In this document: positions 33,240 through 45,973 of the stretch, in pieces | Layout of the letters: each line of letters begins with the position of its first letter | Numbering within the stretch: the first letter of the stretch is position 1 | NCBI GenBank assembly: GCA_963854835.1 | Contig: OY978525.1 | Span: 46,177,696 to 46,241,695, forward strand | From: Megamerina dolium | Taxonomy: Eukaryota; Arthropoda; Insecta; Diptera; Megamerinidae | Length of the DNA: 64,000 nucleotides | Direction of reading: 5' to 3' | Notes under the pieces: model-generated | Seen by the model: only the letters and a program-made list of their open reading frames with translations | Database searches by the model: none | What the model was told of the DNA's origin: nothing | Position numbers and translations under genes: made by a program

Positions 33240-35688
33240 TCTTATGTGGCCATAACAACCGAATATCGATTTAGGCCGAAAATAACATGCTTCGCCAGCC
33301 ATCTCTGTTCTTCGCTAGCTGGCGCCAGTTAGAAATTCCAAGCGCCGTCAGGTTCTCCAGTACTTGGTCTTCCTCTTCTGCGCCGTCCTCCAGCGGGTTC
33401 CGAATATGTACCTTATTCGGTACTCGCCACCAACGCAAATAGGTCCAAAGATCTTGCGTAGGACTTTTCTCTCGAAAACTCCAACCATTCGCTCATCCGA
33501 GGTGGAAATTGTCCAGGATTCAGCGCCATATGTTAGGACAGGCATGATGAGAGACTTGTAGAGTGTAGTTTTCGTTCTTCGAGAGAGGGCTCGACTTCTC
33601 AATTGCTTACTCAGCCCAAAGTAACACCTGTTAGCAAGAGTTATCCTACGCATGATCTCCAAGCTGACGTCATTACTGTTGTTAATGCTGGTTCCAAGAT
33701 AGACAAAGTCCCTTACTACTTCAAAAGCGTAGTTGTCAACAGTGACGTGCTGTCCAAGACGTCGGGACTCTTTGTTTGTTGACACTAGATACTTCGTCTT
33801 GCCCTCGTTCACCGTGAGACCCATCCGACGCGACTCTCTTTCCAACTCTGAGAATGCTGCACTGAATGCTGCGTAGATCAGCAGCTCGTATTATTTTCTC
33901 CATAATAAGATTGAAGAAGTCGCACGATAACGAATCACCTTGTCTGAAACCCCGTTCGGTACTAAACGGTGCGGAGAGGTCCTTCCCAATTTTTACAAAG
34001 TCGAATGAGCTTTGCAGGAATACCGAACTCAGACATTGTTGCATAGAGGTAATCCCTTACCGGACTGTCGAAAGCGGCTTTATAATCAACAAATAGGTGG
34101 TGTGTGTCGATCTGTTTTTCTTGGGTCTTCTCCAGGATTTGGCGCAGTGTGAAAATCTGGTCGATGGTGGATTTACCAGGTCTGAAGCCACACTGATACG
34201 GTCCAATCAGGTTGCTGAGCATAGGCTTCAACCTTTCACACAGTACGCTCGATAGAACCTTGTATGCGATACTCTGGAGACTTATTCCACGGAGTTGGTG
34301 CAAATTGTGGGGTCTCCTTTTTTATGTACAGGACAGAGAACACTGAGCCTCTAATCATCAGGCATGCTTTCATCCGACCATATTCTGCTTATGAGCTGGT
34401 GCATGCGGGTGAGCAGCTCATCGCCTCCGGTCTTAAGCAACTCGGCAGGCAGGCCATCAGCACCTGCAGCTTTGTTGTTTTTCAGCCTTAAAATGGCCGT
34501 TTCATCCTCGTCATAGTCGGGTGGTGGAACATCAACACCATCATCTGTAATTGGGGTTATCGGGCAATCTCCTCCACTGGCAGAATTGTTCGTGGCATCG
34601 TCATTCAGTAACGTGGAGAAGTGTTCCCTCCATAGGCTCAGTACACTCTGGACATCTGTAACCAGATTCCCATTTCCATCACGGCAAGAAGAGGCTCCGG
34701 GATTCAAACCTCCACTCAGGCGCTTGATCTTTTCGAAGAATTTTCGAGTCTCATTCTTGTCGGTACACATCTCTATCTCCTCACACTCGCGTTTTTCTTG
34801 TTCTCTTTTCTTGCGCCTGAAAAAACGTCTCTCTGCACTCCTTTTCTCTCTGTACCGCTCCTTAACAGCTCGCGTTGCGCCTGCACGCAGGGTTTTTCTT
34901 TTGGCGGCGTCTTTCTCTGCGGTAGCGTCACGACACTCCTGATCATACCACTCATTCCTCAGAGGCCGGTAGTAACCGATTACCTCCTCAGCAGCAGTGG
35001 TCATGGAGTGGGATATATGTGTCCACCGTGCGCATGTATCATCAAGTGGGGGAGTGTTCTGCATAAGCAGATCCGATAGTCGAGTGGAAAATGCATCTGC
35101 TGTCTCTGGTGATCGCAGCTTACTGACGTCGAGCTTTCTCTGTGTGGGACTTCTCTTGTTATTTGCGACACATAGGCGTGTGCGCACCTTAGCTGCAACA
35201 AGGTAGTGATCCGAGTCGATGTTGGCACCACGGATCGATCACACTGGAAGCATGCCTTCCGTCAATCACCACATATCAATTTGGTTTCTTGTACGTTGAT
35301 TTGGAGACAGCCATGTCGCTTTGTGGTTGTCGAGATGCTGGAATCTGGTACCACCAATTACCATGTTTCGTGCTGCGGCGAAGTCGATCAGCCTCATTCT
35401 GTTATCGGAGGTGTTCTGGTGGAGGCTGAATTTTCCGACAGTTGGACCAAAGGTACCTTCCTTGCCCACCCTGGCATTAAAGTCGCCAAGCACGATTTTG
35501 ATATCGTGGCGGGGGCAGCGGTCATAAGCTTCTTCGAGACGCTGAAAGAAGCTCTCCTTGGTCACTTTGTCCTTCTCATCCGTTGGAGCGTGGGCACATA
35601 TAACGCTGATGTTGAAGAATTTTGCCTTAATGCGGATTGTGGCCAGCTTCTCGTTCACAGGCGTGAAATGTGAGGCAAAATGTTGTAG
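33240..35688 (-). mobile_element. RTE LINE copy 1 (5'-truncated, broken)
   Basis: Reverse-complement match to the intact LINE from its 3' tail (33240) to the endonuclease (35688). The 5' UTR and first ~100 codons are missing. Breaks include a deletion in the C-terminal domain near 33404, a 32-bp frameshifting deletion in RT near 33995 (shared with the other two minus copies), a deletion near 33868 removing the YADD region, and a stop in the endonuclease near 35266. It is the left partner of the tandem duplication. Confidence 0.9.
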
Positions 35689-36110
35689 TTATCGTTCGGT
35701 GTTGTCTTTAGCAGCTTAGAATAACATCTAGGGATGGCAAAGGAGGATATTTTGTGCAGGTTCGAGAGCCAGTGGTGCCACTTTTAGTGAAACTCCTCAT
35801 TCAGCTCGTCATCCAATTGGTGGGAGCGCGTTGCACAATCTTCTACTGTGCCTATGGTATTTTACCATCAGGATCGGCTTTATCCAAGACGTGTTCACCC
35901 CTTGTGTCCTGACTTTTTTTGCAGCCGGCTTTGCTTCGTCGTTTAGATCCGGATGGTGGTTGAACGTGATCGAGCGAGAACTCTGGTAAATTCGCCAAAA
36001 TCAATAGCCTTCTTCAGCTCTTTGGTCAGCTCTTCCTCAGACGGTGGAGCAGTGTGGAGTCTCTTTAATAGTCGGCAAGCATTTCGGAGGTCATTGTAAA
36101 AATGAAAGTG
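35689..36110 (-). pseudogene. Probable BEL/Pao pol fragment (unit 1)
   Basis: On the minus strand a short frame reads KWHHWLSNLHKISSFAIPRC, like the region after RT in BEL elements. Upstream frames (EEELTKELKKAIDFGEF) are not assigned. Stops and frameshifts are present. It abuts the truncated 5' end of RTE copy 1. Weak assignment. Confidence 0.35.
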
Positions 36111-36802
36111 CAGTGTTTCTTACTGAAATGGCATGACACCCCACGCTCAATGTTGCATTTTGGAAGTACGGGAAAATGGGGAATAATATAAGGCCTTTTA
36201 ATAAAATGTAGGAATAACATACTTTTTTTAGGGTCAAATGAAATATGTATAACCGTGATTCTTGGTGTTAAAGATAATTTATTTATTTAGAAAAAAAAAA
36301 CTTCATTTACCTTTTTTAAATAATTTGGAATCCCCTCTAAATTACGAATTGGTTTTCGTATTTAAATAAACTGGTATTAAACATTTTATTGCTGAGTAAA
36401 ATTAAAAAAACTGAGGTTGATTAAAATGGGAATATATATTATTTGAAAAGAAAAAACTAAATAATATGTGGTTTTATTCTTTTAATAATTTATTTAAATG
36501 TTTAATGCGAAAGTGCATCTGGCATTTAAAAAATAATTTTTTCACATACATTCTTATATCGTAAATTTCACAAGAATTTAGCAAGCTACTCAAATAATTT
36601 TGGTAATTCGAAATATTTCTACCATTACAATGAGAAAAACTGAGTCTAGATTCACATTCGTTTACTCCGTTACTAATATCTGTAAGGAAGCTGCTCAGAT
36701 CTCCCACTGAATCAAGTTTGAATAGAAATTCTGAACAAAAAGGATAAAAGTAACGATGAAAAAAACGACAGTAATGCACACCCATATATTTTTCATTAAA
36801 GC
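36111..36802. other. AT-rich spacer of the duplicated unit
   Basis: No known gene. A minus-strand 103-codon frame (36785-36474) with several Cys is open in both duplicate units, but near-identical duplicates are no evidence for selection. I do not recognise it. Confidence 0.4.
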
Positions 36803-36856
36803 AGAGACTTTAGAAGTAACAGAGACTTTAGAAGTAACAGAGACTTTAGAAGTAAT
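36803..36856 (+). repeat. Three 18-bp tandem repeats
   Basis: AGAGACTTTAGAAGTAAC twice and once ending in AAT. Repeated at 41359-41412 in the second duplication unit. Confidence 0.95.
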
Positions 36857-37545
36857 CAGATATCCCACTGTTAATAGACAGCGTTTTAACAACAAATCTG
36901 GCGATGAAACATTGACCACCTTTTCACTCAAAGCCAAAAATTTTCTATATATTTTACTACGTCAAATATATACATATGTACACATGCGAAGCAGAATTGT
37001 CTATTTTTCATTGATAAATACGCGAGATCGGCAACACAGCAATCATGCGAATCAATTTTTAAACATTTTGTCATTTTGCGCTTGCTCAACAGTTAGCACT
37101 TCAAATTGTTCATCTTTCGTTGATTACCCATGTATTGCATACACACACACACACACATCTACGCATGCGTTATTGTTGTTGCTTTAGCTTTCGTTTCGTG
37201 CATATAGTTCGTATACGAGAATGGACGGCCAATCGGCTGGTTTCATGTGCGTGTAGCAGAAAAGGGATGCGTGAGGCAATCAGCCTCCTTCGAATTTATA
37301 TGAGATTTAGAATAAAAACCCTACATAACACAAGTGTTCGAGGCCATGTTTCTCCAGACGCGATGATGACAAATTTAGAATTAGACAACAAACGAAACAT
37401 TTTTTTCATGCATTCTGTTACACATATACATTAGATCGGGCCAAATTTTGTAGCCACGATCATATAGCAAAAACGGGAATACTATGATTTTAGGTATATT
37501 TGTACGACAACCGATGGGTTTAAAATTAATGTCGACGCTCCGAAT
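36840..37545 (+). repeat. Unclassified dispersed repeat family R1, copy 1
   Basis: Shares with the reverse complements of 45150-45970 and 48385-49500 a colinear set of blocks: CCCACTGTTAATAGACAGCG, TCTGGCGATGAAACATTGAC, TTCATTGATAAATACGCGAG, CATTTTGTCATTTTGCGCTTG and ACTATGATTTTAGGTA. It contains an (AC)n run near 37140. No protein similarity is recognised. Confidence 0.75.
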
Positions 37546-37563
37546 TTTCGGAAATTAGTATGT

Positions 37564-40245
37564 ATTACTTACTTACTTATGTGGCCATAACAACCGAATA
37601 TCGATTTAGGCCGAAAATAACATGCTTCGCCAGCCATCTCTGTTATTCGCTAGCTGGCGCCAGTTAGAAATTCCAAGCGCCGTCAGGTTCTCCAGTATTT
37701 GGTCTTTCCACCGGAGGTTTGGTCTTCCTCTTCTCTGTCGTCCTCCAGCGGGTTCCGAATATAACACCTTTTTAGCTGGAGCGTGTTCTTCCATTCGCTC
37801 GACATGACCTAGCCTGCGCAACCGCTGGATTTTAATGCGCTTTACTATGTCAATATCGGCATACAGCTCGTACAGCTCATGGTTGTACCTTATTCGGTAC
37901 TCGCCACCAACGCAAATAGGTCCAAAGATCTTGCGTAGGACTTTTCTCTCGAAAACTCCAAGCATTCGCTCATCCGAGGTGGAAATTGTCCAGGATTCAG
38001 CTCCATATGTTAGGACAGGCATGATGAGAGACTTGTAGAGTGTAGTTTTCGTTCTTCGAGAGAGGGCTCGACTTCTCAATTGCTTACTCAGCCCAAAGTA
38101 ACACCTGTTAGCAAGAGTTATCCTACGCATGATCTCCAAGCTGACGTCATTACTGCTGTTAATGCTGGTTCCAAGATAGACAAAGTCCCTTACTACTTCA
38201 AAAGCGTAGTTGTCAACAGTGACGTGCTGTCCAAGACGCCGGGACTCTTTGTTTGTTGACACTAGATACTTCGTCTTGCCCTCGTTCACCGTGACACCCA
38301 TCCGACGCGACTCTCTTTCCAACTCTGAGAATGCTGCACTGACTGCTCGCGTGTTCATACCGATTATGTCAATATCGTCGGCATACGCTAACAGCATGAC
38401 ACTTTGGTTGAAGATAGTGCCATTATGTCGTAGATAAGGAACTCGTATTATTTTCTCCATAATAAGATTGAAGAAGTCGCACGATAACGAATCACCTTGT
38501 CTAAAACCCCGTTCGGTACTAAACGGTGCGGAGAGGTCCTTCCCAATTTTTACAAAGTCTAATGAGCTTTGCAGGAATACCGAACTCAGACATTGTTGCG
38601 TAGAGGTAATCCCTTACCGGACTGTCGAAAGCGGCTTTATAATCAACAAATAGGTGGTGTGTGTCGATCTGTTTTTCTTGGGCCTTCTCCAGGATTTGGC
38701 GCAGTGTGAAAATCTGGTCGATGGTGGATTTACCAGGTCTGAAGCCACACTGATACGGTCCAATCAGGTTGCTGAGCATAGGCTTCAACCTTTCACACAG
38801 TACGCTCGATAGAACCTTGTATGCGATACTCAGGAGACTTATTCCACGGAGTTGGTGCAAATTGTGGGGTCTCCTTTTTTATGTACAGGACAGAGAACAC
38901 TGAGCCTCTAATCATCAGGCATGCTTTCATCCGACCATATTCTGCTTATGAGCTGGTGCATGCGGGTGAGCAGCTCATCGCCTCCGGTCTTAAGCAACTC
39001 GGCAGGCAGGCCATCAGCACCTGCAGCTTTGTTGTTATTCAGCCTTAAAATGGCCGTTTCATCCTCGTCATAGTCGGGTGGTGGAACATCAACACCATCA
39101 TCTGTAATTGGGGTTATCGGGCAATCTCCTCCACTGGCGGAATTGTTCGTGGCATCGTCATTCAGTAACGTGGAGAAGTGTTCCCTCCATAGGCTCAGTA
39201 CACTCTGGACATCTGTAACCAGATTCCCATTTCCATCACGGCAAGAAGAGGCTCCGGGATTCAAACCTCCACTCAGGCGCTTGATCTTTTCGAAGAATTT
39301 TCGAGTCTCATTCTTGTCGGTACACATCTCTATCTCCTCACACTCGCGTTTTTCTTGTTCTCTTTTCTTGCGCCTGAAAAAACGTCTCTCTGCACTCCTT
39401 TTCTCTCTGTACCGCTCCTTAACAGCTCGCGTTGCGCCTGCACGCAGGGTTTTTCTTTTGGCGGCGTCTTTCTCTGCGGTAGCGTCACGACACTCCTGAT
39501 CATACCACTCATTCCTCAGAGGCCGGTAGTAACCGATTACCTCCTCAGCAGCAGTGGTCATGGAGTGGGATATATGTGTCCACCGTGCGCATGTATCATC
39601 AAGTGGGGGAGTGTTCTGCATAAGCAGATCCGATAGTCGAGTGGAAAATGCATCTGCTGTCTCTGGTGATCGCAGCTTACTGACGTCGAGCTTTCTCTGT
39701 GTGGGACTTCTCTTGTTATTTGCGACACATAGGCGTGTGCGCACCTTAGCTGCAACAAGGTAGTGATCCGAGTCGATGTTGGCACCACGGATCGATCACA
39801 CTGGAAGCATGCCTTCCGTCAATCACCACATATCAATTTGGTTTCTTGTACGTTGATTTGGAGACAGCCATGTCGCTTTGTGGTTGTCGAGATGCTGGAA
39901 TCTGGTACCACCAATTACCATGTTTCGTGCTGCGGCGAAGTCGATCAGCCTCATTCTGTTATCGGAGGTGTTCTGGTGGAGGCTGAATTTTCCGACAGTT
40001 GGACCAAAGGTACCTTCCTTGCCCACCCTGGCATTAAAGTCGCCAAGCACGATTTTGATATCGTGGCGGGGGCAGCGGTCATAAGCTTCTTCGAGACGCT
40101 GAAAGAAGCTCTCCTTGGTCACTTTGTCCTTCTCATCCGTTGGAGCGTGGGCACATATAACGCTGATGTTGAAGAATTTTGCCTTAATGCGGATTGTGGC
40201 CAGCTTCTCGTTCACAGGCGTGAAATGTGAGGCAAAATGTTGTAG
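37564..40245 (-). mobile_element. RTE LINE copy 2, a recombinant of copies 1 and 3
   Basis: The 3' part (37564-38832) and its flank are those of copy 3 (42120-43387); the 5' part (38994-40245) and its truncated 5' edge are those of copy 1 (34437-35688). The switch lies between 38832 and 38994. It is broken by the shared 32-bp RT deletion near 38552 and by the endonuclease stop near 39823. This is the junction element created by the tandem duplication. Confidence 0.9.
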
Positions 40246-40666
40246 TTATCGTTCGGTGTTGTCTTTAGCAGCTTAGAATAACATCTAGGGATGGCAAAGG
40301 AGGATATTTTGTGCAGGTTCGAGAGCCAGTGGTGCCACTTTTAGTGAAACTCCTCATTCAGCTCGTCATCCAATTGGTGGGAGCGCGTTGCACAATCTTC
40401 TACTGTGCCTATGGTATTTTACCATCAGGATCGGCTTTATCCAAGACGTGTTCACCCCTTGTGTCCTGACTTTTTTTGCAGCCGGCTTTGCTTCGTCGTT
40501 TAGATCCGGATGGTGGTTGAACGTGATCGAGCGAGAACTCTGGTAAATTCGCCAAAATCAATAGCCTTCTTCAGCTCTTTGGTCAGCTCTTCCTCAGACG
40601 GTGGAGCAGTGTGGAGTCTCTTTAATAGTCGGCAAGCATTTCGGAGGTCATTGTAAAAATGAAAGT
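40246..40666 (-). pseudogene. Probable BEL/Pao pol fragment (unit 2)
   Basis: Duplicate of 35689-36110, essentially identical, with the same KWHHWLSNLHK frame and the same stops. Confidence 0.35.
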
Positions 40667-41358
40667 GCAGTGTTTCTTACTGAAATGGCATGACACCCCA
40701 CGCTCAATGTTGCATTTTGGAAGTACGGGAAAATGGGGAATAATATAAGGCCTTTTAATAAAATGTAGGAATAACATACTTTTTTTAGGGTCAAATGAAA
40801 TATGTATAACCGTGATTCTTGGTGTTAAAGATAATTTATTTATTTAGAAAAAAAAACTTCATTTACCTTTTTTAAATAATTTGGAATCCCCTCTAAATTA
40901 CGAATTGGTTTTCGTATTTAAATAAACTGGTATTAAACATTTTATTGCTGAGTAAAATTAAAAAAACTGAGGTTGATTAAAATGGGAATATATATTATTT
41001 GAAAAGAAAAAACTAAATAATATGTGGTTTTATTCTTTTAATAATTTATTTAAATGTTTAATGCGAAAGTGCATCTGGCATTTAAAAAATAATTTTTTCA
41101 CATACATTCTTATATCGTAAATTTCACAAGAATTTAGCAAGCTACTCAAATAATTTTGGTAATTCGAAATATTTCTACCATTACAATGAGAAAAACTGAG
41201 TCTAGATTCACATTCGTTTACTCCGTTACTAATATCTGTAAGGAAGCTGCTCAGATCTCCCACTGAATCAAGTTTGAATAGAAATTCTGAACAAAAAGGA
41301 TAAAAGTAACGATGAAAAAAACGACAGTAATGCACACCCATATATTTTTCATTAAAGC
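40667..41358. other. AT-rich spacer, duplicate of 36111-36802
   Basis: Differs from unit 1 by one base in the poly(A) run. No gene recognised. Confidence 0.5.
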
Positions 41359-42106
41359 AGAGACTTTAGAAGTAACAGAGACTTTAGAAGTAACAGAGAC
41401 TTTAGAAGTAATCAGATATCCCACTGTTAATAGACAGCGTTTTAACAACAAATCTGGCGATGAAACATTGACCACCTTTTCACTCAAAGCCAAAAATTTT
41501 CTATATATTTTACTACGTCAAATATATACATATGTACACATGCGAAGCAGAATTGTCTATTTTTCATTGATAAATACGCGAGATCGGCAACACAGCAATC
41601 ATGCGAATCAATTTTTAAACATTTTGTCATTTTGCGCTTGCTCAACAGTTAGCACTTCAAATTGTTCATCTTTCGTTGATTACCCATGTATTGCATACAC
41701 ACACACACACACATCTACGCATGCGTTATTGTTGTTGCTTTAGCTTTCGTTTCGTGCATATAGTTCGTATACGAGAATGGACGGCCAATCGGCTGGTTTC
41801 ATGTGCGTGTAGCAGAAAAGGGATGCGTGAGGCAATCAGCCTCCTTCGAATTTATATGAGATTTAGAATAAAAACCCTACATAACACAAGTGTTCGAGGC
41901 CATGTTTCTCCAGACGCGATGATGACAAATTTAGAATTAGACAACAAACGAAACATTTTTTTCATGCATTCTGTTACACATATACATTAGATCGGGCCAA
42001 ATTTTGTAGCCACGATCATATAGCAAAAACGGGAATACTATGATTTTAGGTATATTTGTACGACAACCGATGGGTTTAAAATTAATGTCGACGCTCCGAA
42101 TTTTCG
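41359..42106 (+). repeat. 18-bp tandem repeats plus repeat family R1, copy 2
   Basis: Duplicate of 36803-37550. Directly followed by the 13-bp flank GAAATTAGTATGT (42107-42119) of RTE copy 3. Confidence 0.85.
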
Positions 42107-42119
42107 GAAATTAGTATGT

Positions 42120-45074
42120 ATTACTTACTTACTTATGTGGCCATAACAACCGAATATCGATTTAGGCCGAAAATAACATGCTTCGCCAGCCATCTCTGTT
42201 ATTCGCTAGCTGGCGCCAGTTAGAAATTCCAAGCGCCGTCAGGTTCTCCAGTATTTGGTCTTTCCACCGGAGGTTTGGTCTTCCTCTTCTCTGTCGTCCT
42301 CCAGCGGGTTCCGAATATAACACCTTTTTAGCTGGAGCGTGTTCTTCCATTCGCTCGACATGACCTAGCCTGCGCAACCGCTGGATTTTAATGCGCTTTA
42401 CTATGTCAATATCGGCATACAGCTCGTACAGCTCATGGTTGTACCTTATTCGGTACTCGCCACCAACGCAAATAGGTCCAAAGATCTTGCGTAGGACTTT
42501 TCTCTCGAAAACTCCAAGCATTCGCTCATCCGAGGTGGAAATTGTCCAGGATTCAGCTCCATATGTTAGGACAGGCATGATGAGAGACTTGTAGAGTGTA
42601 GTTTTCGTTCTTCGAGAGAGGGCTCGACTTCTCAATTGCTTACTCAGCCCAAAGTAACACCTGTTAGCAAGAGTTATCCTACGCATGATCTCCAAGCTGA
42701 CGTCATTACTGCTGTTAATGCTGGTTCCAAGATAGACAAAGTCCCTTACTACTTCAAAAGCGTAGTTGTCAACAGTGACGTGCTGTCCAAGACGCCGGGA
42801 CTCTTTGTTTGTTGACACTAGATACTTCGTCTTGCCCTCGTTCACCGTGACACCCATCCGACGCGACTCTCTTTCCAACTCTGAGAATGCTGCACTGACT
42901 GCTCGCGTGTTCATACCGATTATGTCAATATCGTCGGCATACGCTAACAGCATGACACTTTGGTTGAAGATAGTGCCATTATGTCGTAGATAAGGAACTC
43001 GTATTATTTTCTCCATAATAAGATTGAAGAAGTCGCACGATAACGAATCACCTTGTCTAAAACCCCGTTCGGTACTAAACGGTGCGGAGAGGTCCTTCCC
43101 AATTTTTACAAAGTCTAATGAGCTTTGCAGGAATACCGAACTCAGACATTGTTGCGTAGAGGTAATCCCTTACCGGACTGTCGAAAGCGGCTTTATAATC
43201 AACAAATAGGTGGTGTTGTCGATCTGTTTTTCTTGGGCCTTCTCCAGGATTTGGCGCAGTGTGAAAATCTGGTCGATGGTGGATTTACCAGGTCTGAAGC
43301 CACACTGATACGGTCCAATCAGGTTGCTGAGCATAGGCTTCAACCTTTCACACAGTACGCTCGATAGAACCTTGTATGCGATACTCAGGAGACTTATTCC
43401 ACGGAGTTGGTGCAAATTGTGGGGTCTCCTTTTTTATGTACAGGACAGAGAACACTGAGCCTCTAATCATCAGGCATGCTTTCATCCGACCATATTCTGC
43501 TTATGAGCTGGTGCATGCGGGTGAGCAGCTCATCGCCTCCGGTCTTAAACAACTCGGCAGGCAGGCCATCAGCACCTGCAGCTTTGTTGTTCTTCAGCCT
43601 TGAAATGGCCGTTTCAACCTCGTCATAGTCGGGTGGTGGAACATCAACACCATCATCTGTAATTGGGGTTATCGGGCAATCTCCTCCACTGGCGGAATTG
43701 TTCGTGGTATCGCCATTCAGTAACGTGGAGAAGTGTTCCCTCCATAGGCTCAGTACACTCTGGACATCTGTAACCAGATTCCCATTTCCATCATGACAAG
43801 AAGAGGCTCCGGGATTCAAACCTCCACTCAGGCGCTTGATATTTTCGAAGAATTTTCGAGTCTCATTCTTGTCGGTACACATCTCTAACTCCTCACACTC
43901 GCGTTTTTCTTGTTCGCTTTTCTTGCGCCTGAAAAAACGTCTCTCTGCACTCCTTTTCTCTCTGTACCGCTCCTTAACAGCTCGCGTTGCGGCTGCACGC
44001 AGGGTTTTTCTTTTGGCGGCGTCTTTCTCTGCGGTAGCGTCGCGACACTCCTGATCATACCACTCATTCCTCAGAGGCCGGTAGTAACCGATTACCTCCT
44101 CAGCAACAGTAGTCATGGAGTGGGATATATGTGTCCACCGTGCGCATGTATCATCAAGTGGGGGAGTGTTCTGCATAAGCAGATCCGATAGTCGAGTGGA
44201 AAATGCATCTGCTGTCTCTGGTGATCGCAGCTTACTGACGTCGAGCTTTCTCTGTGTGGGACTTCTCTTGTTATTTGCGACACATAAGCGTGTGCGCACC
44301 TTAGCTGCAACAAGGTAGTGATCCGAGTCGATGTTGGCACCACGGATCGATTTCACGTCCATCACACTGAAGCATGAAGGAGACAGCCATGTCGCTTTGT
44401 GGATGTCGAGATGCTGGAATCTGGTACCACGAATTACCATGTTTCGTGCTGCGGCGAAGTCGATCAGCCTCATTCCGTTATAGGAGGTGTTCTGGTGGAG
44501 GCTGAATTTTCCGACAGTTGGACCAAAGGTACCTTCCTTGCAGCGGTCATAAGCTTCTTCGAGGCGCTGAAAGAAGCTCTCCTTGGTCACATTGTCCTTC
44601 TCATCCGTCGGAGCGTGGGCACATATAAGGCTGATGTTGAAAAATTTTGCCTTGATGCGGATTGTGGCCAGCCGTTCGTTCATAGGCGTGAACTGTGAGA
44701 CAAGATGTCGTAGTCTCTTGCTGACCAAAAATTCACATCCTAATTCGTGCCTTTCAGCATGGCAACTGTAGTAGATGTCACAGGTTGCTCTTTTGGAGCA
44801 CCCCTGCCCCTTCCCTCGCATTTCCTGGAGAGCGGTGATGTCAGCTCTGTATTTTTCGAGGACATCAACCAGCTGGATAGAGGCACCCTCCCTATAAATT
44901 GGCCGGACATTCCAGGTGCATATCCGTAAATCATTGTCCTTTTTTCGTGTGCGGGGGTCATCAACAAAAGCGGTAGTCCTTATCCGAGGCATATCTGTTT
45001 TTTTCCTTGGGGGGGTTTTTATGTGGCGGGTCCCAAACCCAACGCACAACCTCTAACCGAGGAGATTTTCGCCA
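42120..45074 (-). mobile_element. RTE LINE copy 3, nearly full coding length
   Basis: Runs from a (TTAC)n tail at 42120 to the 5' UTR at 45074, where homology to the intact LINE stops. The flanks GAAATTAGTATGT (42107-42119) and GATTTTAGTATGT (45075-45087) are a 13-bp target duplication with two mismatches. A 528-codon frame (43463-45049) covers endonuclease and linker but lacks two blocks: one with the GDFNA catalytic motif and one with the QIDHV motif. RT is broken by the shared 32-bp deletion near 43107 and a 1-bp loss near 43216. The C-terminal 284-codon frame (42162-43016) retains YADDIDIIG. Inactive. Confidence 0.9.
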
Positions 45075-45149
45075 GATTTTAGTATGTCTATCCATACAAA
45101 AATAATTTTTTTTTAATGTTTTGTATGGAAAAAATATTTATTTTTGGAA

Positions 45150-45970
45150 ATGCGCGTGGTCAACATTATTTTAGACCCTTGGTATGCGGAAAAGTATACA
45201 ATACTTACAATCTATGTTAGTTTTAGTTCTTGCTATCCGATAGGTCACGGGTTTTTGCTATACAAATTTAACCCGCCCTATTACCCATGTGTGCTTGTGT
45301 TTTGTATATCAAAGTCCAAATCGAAAATCAGAATGTTTCTGATTCTTCCTCTTCCTCAAGAAACGAAAGCAAAAGCAACAACACATACGCAGGCGTAGAT
45401 TTGTGTTGTATGCACCAATGCGAGTGAAATCGACGAAAGACGAACAATTTGATGTGTTGGCTGCTGAACAAGCGCAAAATGACAAAATCTTCGGCAACAG
45501 ATCTTCCGCGAGATCTGTTGCCGATCTCGCGGATTTATCAATGAAAAATCAATGACAATTCTGCTTCGCATGTGTACATATATATTTGACGTAGTAAAAT
45601 ATATAGAAAACGAAAAAATGAGAGCAATTAAAATCGAACAGATGATCGAGTTGATTATTTGTAGTAGACAAATAAGGGATGCTTTCTTAATGAAATCCAC
45701 CTGATAACTAAATATTTTGATAACAATTAATTATTGTAAACAAATTAAATTTTAAGGAAAAATCGTGTTCCATGATAATTTAATTAATTCTTATTACCTA
45801 CATATTTTTAATAAAATTTTGATATTCATTAATTTCTAATAAAAAAGTAACTAAAGTATTACATACGCTGAATTTCGTATATTCTTGTATAAATATAATT
45901 TCGAATTATTGAATATTGAATCTTCATCGTCGGATTCATACAAAAGTGCATATGAAAGTATTTATATATG
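45150..45970 (-). repeat. Repeat family R1, copy 3 (reverse orientation)
   Basis: Reverse complement of the 36.9-37.2 kb blocks (GCGAAGCAGAATTGTC, TTTCATTGATAAAT, GTCATTTTGCGCTTG). It extends beyond them with sequence shared with 49.1-49.3 kb (ATTCTTGTATAAATATAATT, ATCTTCATCGTCGGATTCAT). It contains a local 17-bp inverted repeat around GGCAACAGATCTTCCGCGAG near 45490-45530. Confidence 0.75.
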
Positions 45971-45973
45971 TGA

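Larger units (their letters stand above)
34276..38832. repeat. Tandem segmental duplication, left unit (~4,557 bp)
   Basis: Everything from inside RTE copy 1 through the spacer to inside RTE copy 2 recurs at +4,556/4,557 bp. Diagnostic differences place the unit border between 34275 and 34437 (equivalent to 38832-38994). The two units differ by only a few bases, for example one A in a poly(A) run near 36290 and one base near 34483/39040. Confidence 0.9.
38833..43387. repeat. Tandem segmental duplication, right unit (~4,555 bp)
   Basis: Second copy of 34276-38832. It ends inside RTE copy 3, after which the sequence diverges from copies 1 and 2 in the pattern of an independent LINE insertion. 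Confidence 0.9.

Noticed and set aside
34586..34942. Conserved frames antisense to the LINE ORFs (also at 39143, 23395 and 22613)
   Set aside because: They recur only because the LINE itself recurs and have no independent motif; the sense frames carry the catalytic domains.
35689..36110. A host gene fragment captured by the LINE
   Set aside because: The only readable motif (KWHHWLSNLHK...IPRC) fits BEL/Pao pol better, and the LINE edge is a simple 5' truncation. Kept only as a low-confidence BEL fragment.
36474..36785. 103-codon minus-strand frame, identical at 41030-41341
   Set aside because: Conservation between the two units reflects recent duplication, not selection. No recognisable domain.
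36803..36856. CRISPR-like array from the three 18-bp repeats
   Set aside because: Units are directly adjacent without spacers, and the genome is eukaryotic; this is a minisatellite.
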